Made by a program: the position numbers and the translations under genes. From positions 1-64,000 of the forward strand of contig JBGSIA010000102.1 of NCBI GenBank assembly GCA_041751935.1: a DNA stretch of 64,000 nucleotides, in the 5' to 3' direction. This DNA comes from JBBSJZ01 sp041751935. Its GTDB lineage: Bacteria > Planctomycetota > Planctomycetia > Pirellulales > Pirellulaceae. Within the stretch, counting starts at the first letter, position 1. Each line of letters opens with the position of its first letter. Below the pieces are notes generated by a model. That model did no database searches. It worked only from the letters and a program-made list of their open reading frames with translations, and was not told the DNA's origin. Of this stretch, positions 34,251 through 45,900 are shown in pieces.

Positions 34251-36773
34251 TCATGCAGGTAGGTATGAATTCTGGGTCGCGCGGCAGCAATCCAGTAGGT
34301 GCTGTGTATGCTGCAACAGTACCAACCATTCGACTTCCTCGTCATCGTGGATTTGATCCTCGATGCCTTGAGCTGCATCGGCAATTGTGTCGATGCTACA
34401 ATGGCGAGCCATCTGGCCCAGCCGCGCCGCAAGCGTCTTCAGACTAGCGGCGTCTTGGCTATCAATCGCATCGGCCAGTCGCTCGATTTGCAACCCGATT
34501 TGCACCGCAACCTGCTTTGGTACGGTCACACGTTCTGTCGATGCAGCCAGCAAGGTGCCAGAAATCTTATCGGCAAAGTGTTCGACCAGTTCTGGGTCAA
34601 ACTGAGTTCCCGCACACCGCCGCAGCTCCGCAATCGCCTCGTCGTGAGAACGACCTTGTCGGTACGATCGAATGGAAGTCATCGAGTCATAGCTGTCACA
34701 AATGGTGAGCAATCTTGCTGGCACCGGAATTGCCTCGCCCACGGGCAATTGTGGCGAGCTGGCACGTCCGCCAAAGTGGGCATGGTGCGTGCGAATAATT
34801 TCCGCAAGATCATCGCACTCGAAAGTCCCGGCAACGATCTCTACACCAATCCGATCGTGGCTGCCCATCAGTTTCCACTCGTCAGCGGTGAGCGGTCCAG
34901 CCTTGAGCAACACGCTGTCGGGAACACCGATTTTTCCGATATCGTGAAGTAACGCAGCGATCTCGAGAAGGTAAATCGTTCGCTGATCAAACAAGTTTTC
35001 CGCGGCTTTGACACACAGGTCAGCGACTCGGCGACTGTGTTCTGCCGTACTTGCATCGCGATACGCTAGCGCTGACACAAGTGCCGTTACCGCTTGGAAG
35101 GGAACACTTGTTTCCTTCCTTTCAGCGTCCTTGGTACGCGAGACCTTGCTATCGTCTACTTCGATCTCCTCGAAACTCAGGTCGTACATTACAACCTTGT
35201 TGCGGCCCGTGCGTTTGGCAACATACAAGCAGGTATCCGCTTGGTTGATCATGCCCTGCGGATCGACTGCTCCGAGGCTGATTTCCGAGACGCCAAGGCT
35301 GGCCGTGAGTTTCAATTCCGCCGGTTCTTTGAAGCGAATCGCGGCGATTGCAGAACGGATTTTTTCCGCTTCCTCCGCGGCTTGTTCTCGTGTTCGACCT
35401 GGCAGGACGACACAAAACTCTTCACCGCCGTACCGACAAACCAAATCGCTTTGCTCGTGCATTCCACGGATGACTTTCGATACCGCGCGCAGCACTTCGT
35501 CTCCTGTGTGGTGACCGTAAGTATCGTTGACGCTCTTGAAGTGGTCGTTGTCGATCATCACGCAAGACAACGGCGTTTGATTACTTTGCGAGTCATTCCA
35601 AAACTTGTCAAATCGCTCAAAGAATGCACGGCGGTTCAAACATCCGGTCAACGCGTCCTGAGTCGCCAAGATTTCCAGCTCGCGGTTTTTGCGGCTAATT
35701 TCGTCACGGCTACTACGAAGCATCAATAGCATCCGCTCCAACTCCACGCGATGTTCTTCGACGTGCGTCACATCGCGGAAAGTTGCCAGCGCACCGCGTC
35801 GATCCTCAGCACCTAGCGGTGCTGCATTGACGGACAGAATCCGTTGTCGTCCATCGGCGAGTTCGTAGCGCAGCATCACGTCTGTCTTGGCGACGCCGGA
35901 CTGAATCGCATGAAGCCACGGCCTTTCCTGGACCTCGCCGTCGCCCTGTAGCCAAGGCAAATCGTCAACCAACTTGTTAGTTAACTTCTCAGTACTCAAC
36001 CCTACGGTCTCTGAGAAGGCGCTGTTGGCGAGCACAATGCGTTTGTTTTCGTCAAGAACGAGTAAACCTTCCGCCAAGGTATCGAGCGCTTGGCGAACTC
36101 GATCAGGTACGACTTGCGTATTACTGAAAACTCCCATGACGCGGGCTACGAACAATGTGTATGCAAACAAGCCGCCGACAACGAAGTATGCAACAAGCTG
36201 GTACGTGGCGTTACTAAAAATCGCAGTCGCTGTTGTCGGTTGTGCACGGCGATAGGCAAATTCCACATTGCCCCAAGGCCGACGATTCAACGTAATCGGT
36301 ACTTTGAGCGTGTCGACTTCGCCGGAGTCATCGTCGGCTTGGGGCCAGTATTCGCGGTGGTGACCGGTATCGACTCTCAAATGTCCGGAATCGCTACGCA
36401 TCCCGATGCTGAGCAATTCCGGGTCACGATCAGCGATTGTCTTCAGCGTTGATTGCAGATCGACCCACTGTTGTTTGCGAACATGTGCAGCAACATTGAT
36501 GGCGATGGTCTCGCACTTCGATTGACGAGCGCGAAGCGTCATCGCGATCGGATCAGGCATGAACCCGAGCCATTGTGCCGACAAGATCAGACTGACACCC
36601 ACGCACACAAGTGCGAAGGCAAGTCTTAGCGATGCGATGTACATCTTGATCAAGTCGAAAGCCCTCCGTGGGCTTCGTGTAAGACGGTTCGTTGTGGACG
36701 GGGTTCCCGCGGATATCGGAACATGTAATTGTTCGCCATTGTTTGTGTCATTTGGCGAAAGATCGCCGAGCAA
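34251..36773 (-). CDS. Membrane PAS-GGDEF-HD(-GYP-like) cyclic-di-GMP signalling protein
   Basis: 840 residues. Two TM helices (about 49-71 and 188-212) flank a periplasmic sensor. A PAS domain (about 225-340), a coiled linker and a GGDEF domain follow, with active-type RYGGEEF near residue 446 and no clear RxxD inhibitory site upstream. An HD phosphohydrolase domain comes next (LLHDIGKIGVPD near 600, THHAHFGG near 660). The GYP tripeptide of HD-GYP enzymes is replaced (GRASSPQLPVGE), so the phosphodiesterase half may be altered. The last 100 residues are helical and may be an Hpt-like or dimerisation module. It lies just 47 bp downstream of the giant gene on the same strand. The start is uncertain; an internal Met near residue 44 is possible. 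Confidence 0.88.
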   Translation of the reverse strand: MLGDLSPNDTNNGEQLHVPISAGTPSTTNRLTRSPRRAFDLIKMYIASLRLAFALVCVGVSLILSAQWLGFMPDPIAMTLRARQSKCETIAINVAAHVRKQQWVDLQSTLKTIADRDPELLSIGMRSDSGHLRVDTGHHREYWPQADDDSGEVDTLKVPITLNRRPWGNVEFAYRRAQPTTATAIFSNATYQLVAYFVVGGLFAYTLFVARVMGVFSNTQVVPDRVRQALDTLAEGLLVLDENKRIVLANSAFSETVGLSTEKLTNKLVDDLPWLQGDGEVQERPWLHAIQSGVAKTDVMLRYELADGRQRILSVNAAPLGAEDRRGALATFRDVTHVEEHRVELERMLLMLRSSRDEISRKNRELEILATQDALTGCLNRRAFFERFDKFWNDSQSNQTPLSCVMIDNDHFKSVNDTYGHHTGDEVLRAVSKVIRGMHEQSDLVCRYGGEEFCVVLPGRTREQAAEEAEKIRSAIAAIRFKEPAELKLTASLGVSEISLGAVDPQGMINQADTCLYVAKRTGRNKVVMYDLSFEEIEVDDSKVSRTKDAERKETSVPFQAVTALVSALAYRDASTAEHSRRVADLCVKAAENLFDQRTIYLLEIAALLHDIGKIGVPDSVLLKAGPLTADEWKLMGSHDRIGVEIVAGTFECDDLAEIIRTHHAHFGGRASSPQLPVGEAIPVPARLLTICDSYDSMTSIRSYRQGRSHDEAIAELRRCAGTQFDPELVEHFADKISGTLLAASTERVTVPKQVAVQIGLQIERLADAIDSQDAASLKTLAARLGQMARHCSIDTIADAAQGIEDQIHDDEEVEWLVLLQHTQHLLDCCRATQNSYLPA

Positions 36774-36820
36774 GCACTATCGCACTGATATTCGTTGTCA
36801 ACGTTGCACGATTGTGCCGA

Positions 36821-36990
36821 TTATCCCAACATGTCTTCAACGCGATCCTTGCCGTTGACGTGCGAACCGCGATAGGCCGTCAGTAAGGTTGCGGGATCGA
36901 TCATTCGCCAAGCCGGCAAGCCACCATAGACCGTTGCGAGTAACAGTCCACCGCGAATTGCCCACAACACATATCCGATGCTGACCAAGC
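36821..36990 (-). other. Hydrophobic C-terminal tail of the giant protein (possible sorting/anchor domain)
   Basis: The final 56 residues contain GAVGVTAGLVSIGYVLWAIR then GGLLLATVYGGLPAWRMIDP and a short polar end. A helix-breaking RGG splits two hydrophobic stretches. From memory, a GYVLW-x-x-RGG-LL-(x)-PAW-x-x-DP pattern recurs at the ends of other DUF4347 giants. It would anchor the protein in, or recognise, a membrane component. Confidence 0.65.
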
Positions 36991-39900
36991 CCGCGGTTAC
37001 ACCCACGGCTCCAATGTTCACGTCCCAGCCAAACCCGTCACGCTCAGAATCTTGAACGAGTTGATCCCACTGGCTCCAGTCAATCGCCTGCTGCATGTCG
37101 ACTAACAAGATTTGTTGCAGTGTTTGCACCGCAGTGCGAGCGTCGTCGAAGGTGATCGCTGCGGCTGAGAGCCCACGAGCACTCGTCTCATAAGCACTTT
37201 GCTGCTCGATCGAATCTTGAGTTCGCAAGTTGATGCCAAAACCTCGCTCTTCGTGATTCGGCTCGTCCGACTGCTGCTCGGTCGAGCCAGAGCCTGCGCT
37301 CTGTGAGTTAAACGGATTGCCTGCACTGCCGTCACCGACAATGTCTTGACCAGTATCAACGGCACCTGTATCACTGCTACCGCTTTCTGAGCCTTCGTCG
37401 CCGCTACCGCTGTCCGCATCACCGTTATTCGTATTTCCGTCGTCGCCACTGCTAGTCCCTCCACTTCCACCACCCCCTATTGTTTGCACGTCAATGGTGA
37501 TCGTCGCCAAGTCGCTCAGCAGTGAACCATCGCTGGCGCGGTAGGTGATCGTTTCCGTTCCAAAGTAGCCCGAATTGGGTTGATAGCGCAGCGTGCCGTC
37601 AGGGTCAATTGTCAAGACGCCGTTGACTGGTCCAGTCACGATGACGATGGATAATGTATCACCATCGACGTCCGTGTCGTTCGCCAGCGGATTGGGTGCA
37701 TCCAATCGGATCGCTTCCGCAACGATCGTCGAGTAACTGTCGTCCTGTGCCTCTGGACTCTCATTCGCGTCGATCACCAATATCGAGATCCACTCGGAAG
37801 CCGACGTGAACGTTCCGTCGCTAGTTTGTATTTGCAACGAGTACAACATTTGCGACTCAAAGTCAGGCCCCACGATTGCGAGTTGGAGCTGGCCCGTCGC
37901 TGCGTCGATGATGAACTCTCCCCCAGCGTTTCCGCCAACAATTTGCCAATTCTCAAAGCTAGTGTTCAAGTCCCCATCGCTCGCGAGGACATAGCCGACA
38001 TTCGTTCCGATAACCGAGTTTTCAACGATCGTCAGCACTTGGCCTGAATCGATCACGGGCGAGTTATCGTTTACGTCGCCCAACAGAATCATCACCACGA
38101 TTTGACTCGTTGAACCGTCAACACCTGTGGCCTGGACCGTGATTCCATGGCTCGAGCTCGTCTCACGATCTAACAAGGAGCCATCCGCCACCGTGACAAT
38201 TCCCGTCGTCGAGTCGATCGTGAATCGTCCGCCAGCGTCGTCGATTAGCCCGTACGTGACAGCATTGTTTGTCGCATCATTGTCTACCGCCGAAATCAGG
38301 ACCCCGACGACGCTGCCATCAGCCGAATTCTCCAGCACCCAGTCGATTGCTCCATCAGTATCTACCGGCAGAGTGACATCGAACTCGTCCAGATCGTTGA
38401 TCGCGATGTTGAACGTTTCAGTTGCTGTCGATCCGTCGCTGGAAGTTGCTTGCACTGTGATCGAGCGAGTCGCTCCGTGTGTCTCGCGATCGATCGCTGC
38501 TGCCGTGGTGACAATGCCGCTGATGGCGTCGATTTGGAATAAGCCGTCTGGGTTGGAGGTGAGACTGAAGGTGACGGTGTTGTTGGTGGAGTCAAGATCG
38601 GCGGCTGAAGCCTGTACACCAACCGCGGTGCCGATTGTCGCGTTCTCGTCAACTTCGTTGGTTGCATTGTCAATGTCGGTCGGTACCGTGACATTGAACT
38701 CGTCCAGATCGTTAATCGTGATGTTGAACGTTTCAACTGCTATCGATCCGTCACTGGAAGTTGCTTGCACGGTGATCGAGCGAGTCGCTCCGTGTGTCTC
38801 GCGATCGATCGCCGCTGCCGTGGTGACGATGCCGCTGATGGCGTCGATCTGGAATAAGCCGTCTGGGTTGGAGGTGAGACTGAAGGTGACGGTGTTGTTG
38901 GTAGCGTCAGCATCGGCGGCTGAAGCTTGGACACCAACGACGGTGCCGATTGTCGCGTTCTCGTCAACTTCGTTGGTTGCGGAGTCAACGTCGGTCGGTA
39001 CCGTGACATTGAACTCGTCGATATCAGTAATGGTCACGCTGATTGTCTGCGAATCGTTGAGTGTACCGTCCGACGCTTGCACGACAACTTCATACATGCC
39101 ATTAAGATCGGAGTCTGAATGTACTTCGCGATTCCGTCCTGACACGAACGCCAAGATACCCGTCGAGGTGTCAATCGTGAACAAGCTACTGTCAGCACCA
39201 CCAACGATCGAATATGTCACTGTCTGGGCAGGCAAGTCAGAATCGCTAGCTGTCACTGTAGTGACGGCTGTCGTGTTTTCGGCGATGTTGATCGAGGCGG
39301 TTACCCCTGCCCCGTTGCTAGTAATGGTCGGCGCGTTGTCGTTGACTGAAGTAATGGTCATGTAGAACGTTCCGCCAGACGAGCTTCCCTCCCCGTCGTC
39401 AACCGAGAAAGAGAAATCGTCGCTGTTCGTTTCGCTGTCGTAGTGGTCGTAGGTTACCAGACCTGCATCGATGTCAGCTTGAGTAAACGTTTGACCGACG
39501 AGCAGCGCCGTGCCGTTCACACGAAGCAGGCCGTTAGTAGGCGCTGAGTCGAGCGTGTAAATCAAGTTGCCGGAAGTATCGTCGACGTCAGTGGTTTGCA
39601 GCATGGCTGTCGAGATCACATTGCCAGTGGACCCTTCGTCAACTGTGGCTCCTGCAGTCGTAGCCAGCACTTGTTCGTCGTTGGCACCTTCGATCGTGAT
39701 GGAGATTTGAGCGGTGTTGTCCAAGCCACCCGCGTCCTGCATCGTGTAGGTGAAGATGTCCGTGAGTGTGTCGCTGCTGTTGCGGAGCGATTGAACTGCG
39801 GCGTTGTCGCTGTCGACGGTATAGGTGTAATTGCCGTCGTCGGCGATGATGATCGATCCGTATGTTCCAGCGACGGGTGTATTGACACTCCCGGAGGCTG

Positions 39901-42900
39901 AAGCGTGGACACCAGCGATAACACCGATGACGGTTTGAGTATCGCCAGAGTCGACGTCAGTGTCGTTGGTGAGAACGTTGCCCGTGGGATTGACACCTGC
40001 AGTTCCGTTGGCGACTCCGCTAGTTTCGACTGCGATTTCCGTATCTGCCACGGCCACAGGAGCGTCGTTTTGACCCTGGATTGTGACCACAATTTGAGTC
40101 GACACACTCGCCAAAGCTCCATCGGTCACTGTGTAGGTGAACGTGTCGGCTAAGGTATCGCCGCTGTTTCGCAATGCTTGAACCGCTCCGTTGTTGTTGT
40201 CGACGGTGTAGGTGTATGTGCCGTCGTCGGCAATGGTGATCGAACCGTATGTGCCGGTGACAGTTGTGTTGACGCTCCCGGCGGCTGATGCTTGGACACC
40301 AGCAGCGACGCCGGTGACGGTCATCGTATCGCTGGTGTCTACGTCGCTGTCATTGCCCAGTACATTGCCCGTCGGATTCGTTCCGGCAGTTCCATTGGCG
40401 ACGCCGCCCGCCTCGACTGCCGTTGCTGTATCTGATCCGGCTGAGATCGCATCGTTGATCGATGTAACGACAACCTGTGCAGTCGCTTCAGTCGTCGAAT
40501 AGGCTGTCGTGCCTCCACCTGTTCCCGAATCAGCAAAACGTGGCGTGCCCGACGTGGACGGAGTCCCCGAGGTTTGATCCCAGGCCTTGAATGTTAACTG
40601 AGCCGTCTCGCCGTTTTCACCATCAGGGATATAACGAACTTGCGCGGTGGAGCCCAACAGTAGTGAGTTGCTCGGAGTCACTCCGCTGATCGTTGTCCAC
40701 GCACCGCCCGTGGAGAACTCCCACGTGCCATTGCCAGTCAATCCAGTAATTGCGATGCCACTTAGCGGCGAGCCATCGACGTCACCCCAGCTTGCGCCGG
40801 TCAACATGTTGGACACGTTGTTCGGCGATGACGTCGTGTCCTCATCGGTTCCAGTTAAACTGACCACGCTGGCGTCAGATATCGTGGGCGCGTCGTTAGT
40901 ATTGGAAACAGCAATCTGTGCGGTTTCAGTGAAACTGCTGAACGCTGTCGACCCACCAGTCGCGGTGATGTTCACTCGGTCGCCAGCACTGTCACCAGAG
41001 GTTTGATCCCAGGCGTGGAAGCCAAAATTGGACGATCCGCCTTGCTGTGCATCGGGATTGAATCGCACCCAATCCGTTGCTCTTAAAAGCAACGCGGTGC
41101 TGTTGGTAACACTGCCAACATCCAGCCAATTCGTGCCTCCGTCGAGCGAATACTGCCAAGTCCCTTGAACGGCACTGGTAGAAATGATGGCAATGCCTTC
41201 GACAGCACCGGAATCCGCATCGGTCACAATGTCGTGACCCGACGAGGCGAGCACGCTTGCTACCGTTTGACCAGCATTGTCAAATTGATCCTCGGTAATA
41301 CTGCTTAGGAACGTTCCGTAGTTGAAGTCGACAACCGGCGCGTCGTTGACTGCCGTGACAGTGATGTCGCGAGTCATCGTGTTGGAGTTTTCTTCACCGT
41401 CGTTGATGGTGAAGCTTACCGTACGTGTCGCGGTCGACGGCGAATTGCTGGTGTTTGCGTAAGTGACACTGCGAAGCGCCGCTTGGTAGTTTGCTACGGT
41501 ATCGGCTCCAGTCAGAGTCAACGTGCCGCTACCCGAGTTCCAGACGCTTGTGATGTTCGCGGTATTGGCGAAGGCCAGTAGGTCTTGGCCGTTTGCGTAG
41601 TTGCCAGTGATCGAGATCACGGCTGATTCGATGTGCGTGTCGTCTTCGTCAGCGAGCGTAAGCGTGGAAGTGATCGCCGTCGCAGTTTGATTTTCCGTGT
41701 ATGCCAGCGGTGTGCCTTCGATCGATGATTCGATTGGTGCGTCGTTGATTGCAAACTGTTGCGAGAATTCCGACGTTTCCAGTGTTGTCAAGTCAGTCGC
41801 AGTCGCTGTGACTTGCATCCCCGTCGGAATGCTTGCGGTGAGAGTCTCGCTGAACGTGGCATTGCCTGAGCCATCGGTCGTCACATTGACAGAGCCCAAA
41901 TACGTTGCACCTTGTCCATGACCATTGGCGTACGCGTCCGACAAGTAGAATTCGATGCGATAAGTCCGACTGGCAATGCTGTTGAAACTGCCGCTGACAT
42001 TCAATTGCGAACCGGTGCTGCTGGTCGAACTGAATACAGGGAAGTTCTGTAGCGAATTGCCGCCGGTGTCTGCGTCGCCAACATCGTTAGCGGAATAGTA
42101 CGGCGCGGTTCCGAAATTGAGGTTATCGCCAGAGGTTTGCAGGTCGATGCCAACGATGCCGCTTGCTGCAGCGCCTTGGCGTGACAGAACGGTGCCGTTG
42201 CCGGAGAACGAGTTTTGCGTGATCTCGACAGCATAAGCACCATTGTTGACTGTTATGCCAGCGCCGTAGTTGTCGGCGATGATGTTCTGGCTGATCGTGA
42301 TGTTATTCGTTCCGCTACGCAGTGCGATCGCGTCGTACTGAGAGAGCGATCCAGTGATCGGTCCGACGGCATTTCCAGAAATCGTATTGTTGGAAATCGT
42401 CACGCCACTGGTTGATCCCGAAAGAATGATGGCTTGGGTAGAGCTGCCAGTAATGATGTTGCCGTCGATCAGGCCACCAACAGAAGCATTTATGGCAATC
42501 GCATCGCCATTGCTGTAGTTATAACCGCTGTTGATGAAATGGTTTGACAGTATATACCAGTAATCTGACGCGTTGCTCGCGTAGAAACCTGTCGCCTGCG
42601 AATAGGCCAGGATGTTGTTGGTTAGCCAACCATTGTCAGCACCAAGTGATTGCACGTTTTGAAGATTGTTTAGTGCAGCACCCGGATCTGAAATCGACGT
42701 TGGACCAGATCCGAGAATGTTGGACTGAATCGACACGTTTTGAGTGCCATCGTTCAACAGAATCGCAGCCGAACTCGAGAATCCGTACATCGAAAAGCCT
42801 TGAATCGTCACATCGTCAGTGGAGACGACGATTCCGGCGAAACCACTCGCACCGACAATCGCGATCTCGGGGCGGTCAATGGAAAAGATGTTCTGTGAGC

Positions 42901-45900
42901 CACTACCGACACCGCTATCCGCGCCCAGGGTTCCTGGATTGACGTTACCGCTGAAGGCGGTCTGTGTGAGACCATCAAGTACAACGGATTCGGTGATCGT
43001 TGGCAGGGCTGCATTCAATGAAATCTGCCAATACGCGTCAACACCTGCAGTTCCCGTGTAGCCTGCATCGGTGTCCAGAATTGCAAAGCCGATTGTATCA
43101 GGACCGAGAGTATTGTTCGCCGCAATGATCGCTTCACGCAGGGAAACATGGCCGTCAGATCCACCGCCAATTGCGTACAACTGCTCGATGGTGTAACTCG
43201 CGCCCAAGGCCGTATCGTCAACGTCTGCCGTCGTCGTGACTGTTAGAGTTGACGATTGAACATCGACGATCGTTACGGTAATGATCTGGTTGTCGGTGTG
43301 GACTCCATCGCTGACTTGAACGATGATCGTGTAGACGTTGTTTGAATCGCTATCGGTCGGGTTCTCGAAATCCGGTGCAGCCACAAAAGTCAAAGTGCCG
43401 CTGTTGTCGATCGTGAACTCGTTCTGATCGGGTCCACCGATGATCGAGTAAGTGAATGTGTCGCTTGGCAAATCTCCATCACTGACGGTGACTTGAGTGA
43501 CATACGCAATGGTTTCATTTTGAGTGAAATTGGCACTCGCTCCGCCGCCGTCGCTGGTGATCGTGACCGCTTGGTCGTTGACCGGGTTCAGAGTGATGTT
43601 GAACGTACCCGTGGATACGGAACCAGCTCCATCGTCGACGCTGAAGGAAAAGCTGTCGCTGAAGACTTCTGCGCCGTTGTGACTGTAGGTAACCAGATTC
43701 GAGTCGATATCGGCTTGAGTGAACGTTCCACCAATGCTCAGGAGGACGCCGTTTCGATACAAGTTGCCTGTCGTCGAGTACGTCGTGATCGTGTAAGTCA
43801 ACTGCGAAGCAGTGTGATCAACATCTGTCGTTGCCAACATCGCCGTTGAAATCGTGTTGCTGGTCGAATTCTCACTGAATGTTGCGCCCGTATTTGTTGC
43901 CAAGACCTGTTCGTCATTAATATCGGTGACGGTGATCGATGCGGTTTCTGAGGCTGAGCTGAACGCCGTGTTTCCGCCGTTGGTATTGACGTCCACCTTC
44001 GAGCCGACTGTGCCGCTAGTCTGATCCCAGGCGCGGAAGTCAAACGAGGCTGTTGTGGCGTTCTGGCCGTTGGGATTGAAGCGGATCAAGTCGGTCGAAC
44101 GCAGTAGCAGGGCCGAGGACTCGGATACGACACCCACATCAGCCCACAGGAAGCCGTTCGTCGTGAATTGCCATGTGCCATTGCCGGAACTGAGCGAAGT
44201 GATCGCGATCCCTTCAGCCACAGCATCATCGGGATCGGTGATCCGATCACCACCAGCCGACGCAATGATGGACGCAACCGTTTGTCCGCTGTTGTTAATT
44301 TGATCTTCCGTAGTCGAAGTCAGCTCCATCGTACCAGTGTTGTCAAGCACTGGAGCATCGTTCTCGCTAGCGACATCAACGGTGCTGAATCGCTGCAAGC
44401 TACTGACATCGCCGTCATTCACCGTCCAAGCAATGGTGCGAGTTGTCGTTACGGGATTGTCGGATGAATTCTGATAGGTGATGCTGCGAAGTGCGGACTG
44501 GTATTCTGCTACGGTAGCGCTGCCGCTGAGCGTCAATCGACCAGTGTTCGCGTCCCAAGATCCGCTGATATTGGCTGTATTGGTGAAAAGCAGTTGATCC
44601 TGTCCATTTACATAACCGCCACTGATTTCGACAACGGCTGTTTCAAGGTGGGTATCATCGAAGTCAACCAGATTGATTCCGTCATGCAGCACAACGCCCG
44701 CTGCATTTTCCGTATAGGTCACGTGGTGCGGATTGAAGTCCAGTTGCCGCGTGTAGATACCAAAGCCGTCACCGTCTGCCTCGCTGTCCTGCCAAGTGAT
44801 CGCGACTCGGTTACCAGCCACGAGAGTCATTCGCTCTTGCTGATTGTTGCCAATTGCAACGGTGTTGACCAGCATTTCATGTGAAAGCGGTGTGCCATCT
44901 GCTGCAAATCGGCGAATGAAGATGTCCTTGTCCCCGTTCGCTCCGTAAGAGTTCCACAAAATGGCGAACGAGCCATCACTGAAGGCGACGCTGCTGCTGT
45001 GATCTTGACGACCAGCCGTCGATTGATTGACGAGAAACTCATTGGTCACTGCCGTGCCGCTGCTGTCAAAGACGCGGCCCATGACGCCGAAGAAACTGCC
45101 GTCGGCAACTGAATCGCGATAGGTAAACAGCACATTGCCGTTAGCTAGTTCCGTGATCCATTCGCTGCGTTGGGCTCCGGCAGTTGACTGGGCAACCAGA
45201 ATATTGCCACCGATCCGAATGCCGCCGGACGTGTAGAATTGAGCGTAGTTTCCTCTTCCATCTCCGTCACGTCCGACATTGTCGGTGAAGGAAACGACAA
45301 ACCCTCCGCCCGAAAGTGCGCGAACGAACGGATCGTTTTGCAAACCGGTTTCAACATCCGGAACGATCAATTCACTCCCGACTTTGTTGAAACTCGCGTC
45401 GAGAATCTGTGCCGCCGCTGTACCATTACTCGCATCGACGCCAGTGGCACCATAGTAGGCCAGTACATAATTCCCATTGGTCAATTGAACCAACGTCGGA
45501 GAAGTCCGGCTGGCTCCACCAGCAAACGTGATCGCAGTCGAACTGCCAGTCAACGGTGTGCCGTTTGCATCAAAGGCGCGGACGTGAACCTCCGTTCCAT
45601 TGGACCAGGCCGCAGCGAATCCGCCGCTATTGGTTGAAATCAGGCTGATATCAGTCGCCGCAGCGGTATCATCAAGCTGGAGTTCTCCACCGACCGGCAC
45701 ACCACTGGCGTTATACACTTGAGCGAAGATATCGGTTCCGCTTTCCCAAGCGGTGACATAGTTGCCCCCGGAAAGCGTAACCGTTGACGGAGCCAATTGA
45801 TCTCCAGTTGTTGTCGTATTAACAACCGTCGACGGGCCAATTCCATTCGCGTCCAGATAAGGTTGATCGTTGACCGATGTGTAGGTGATATTCCCAGCGG

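Noticed and set aside
38066..39010. Possible CRISPR or satellite array
   Set aside because: The unit is 315 bp, in frame, and encodes a complete cadherin-like domain. There are no spacer-like segments.
38127..39365. Plus-strand open frame of about 412 codons opposite the giant gene
   Set aside because: It is the antisense of the Val/Thr/Asp-rich cadherin-like repeats. It has Ser/Val/Thr-rich low-complexity composition, no RBS and no recognisable domain. The same applies to the other plus-strand frames over 36821-54820.
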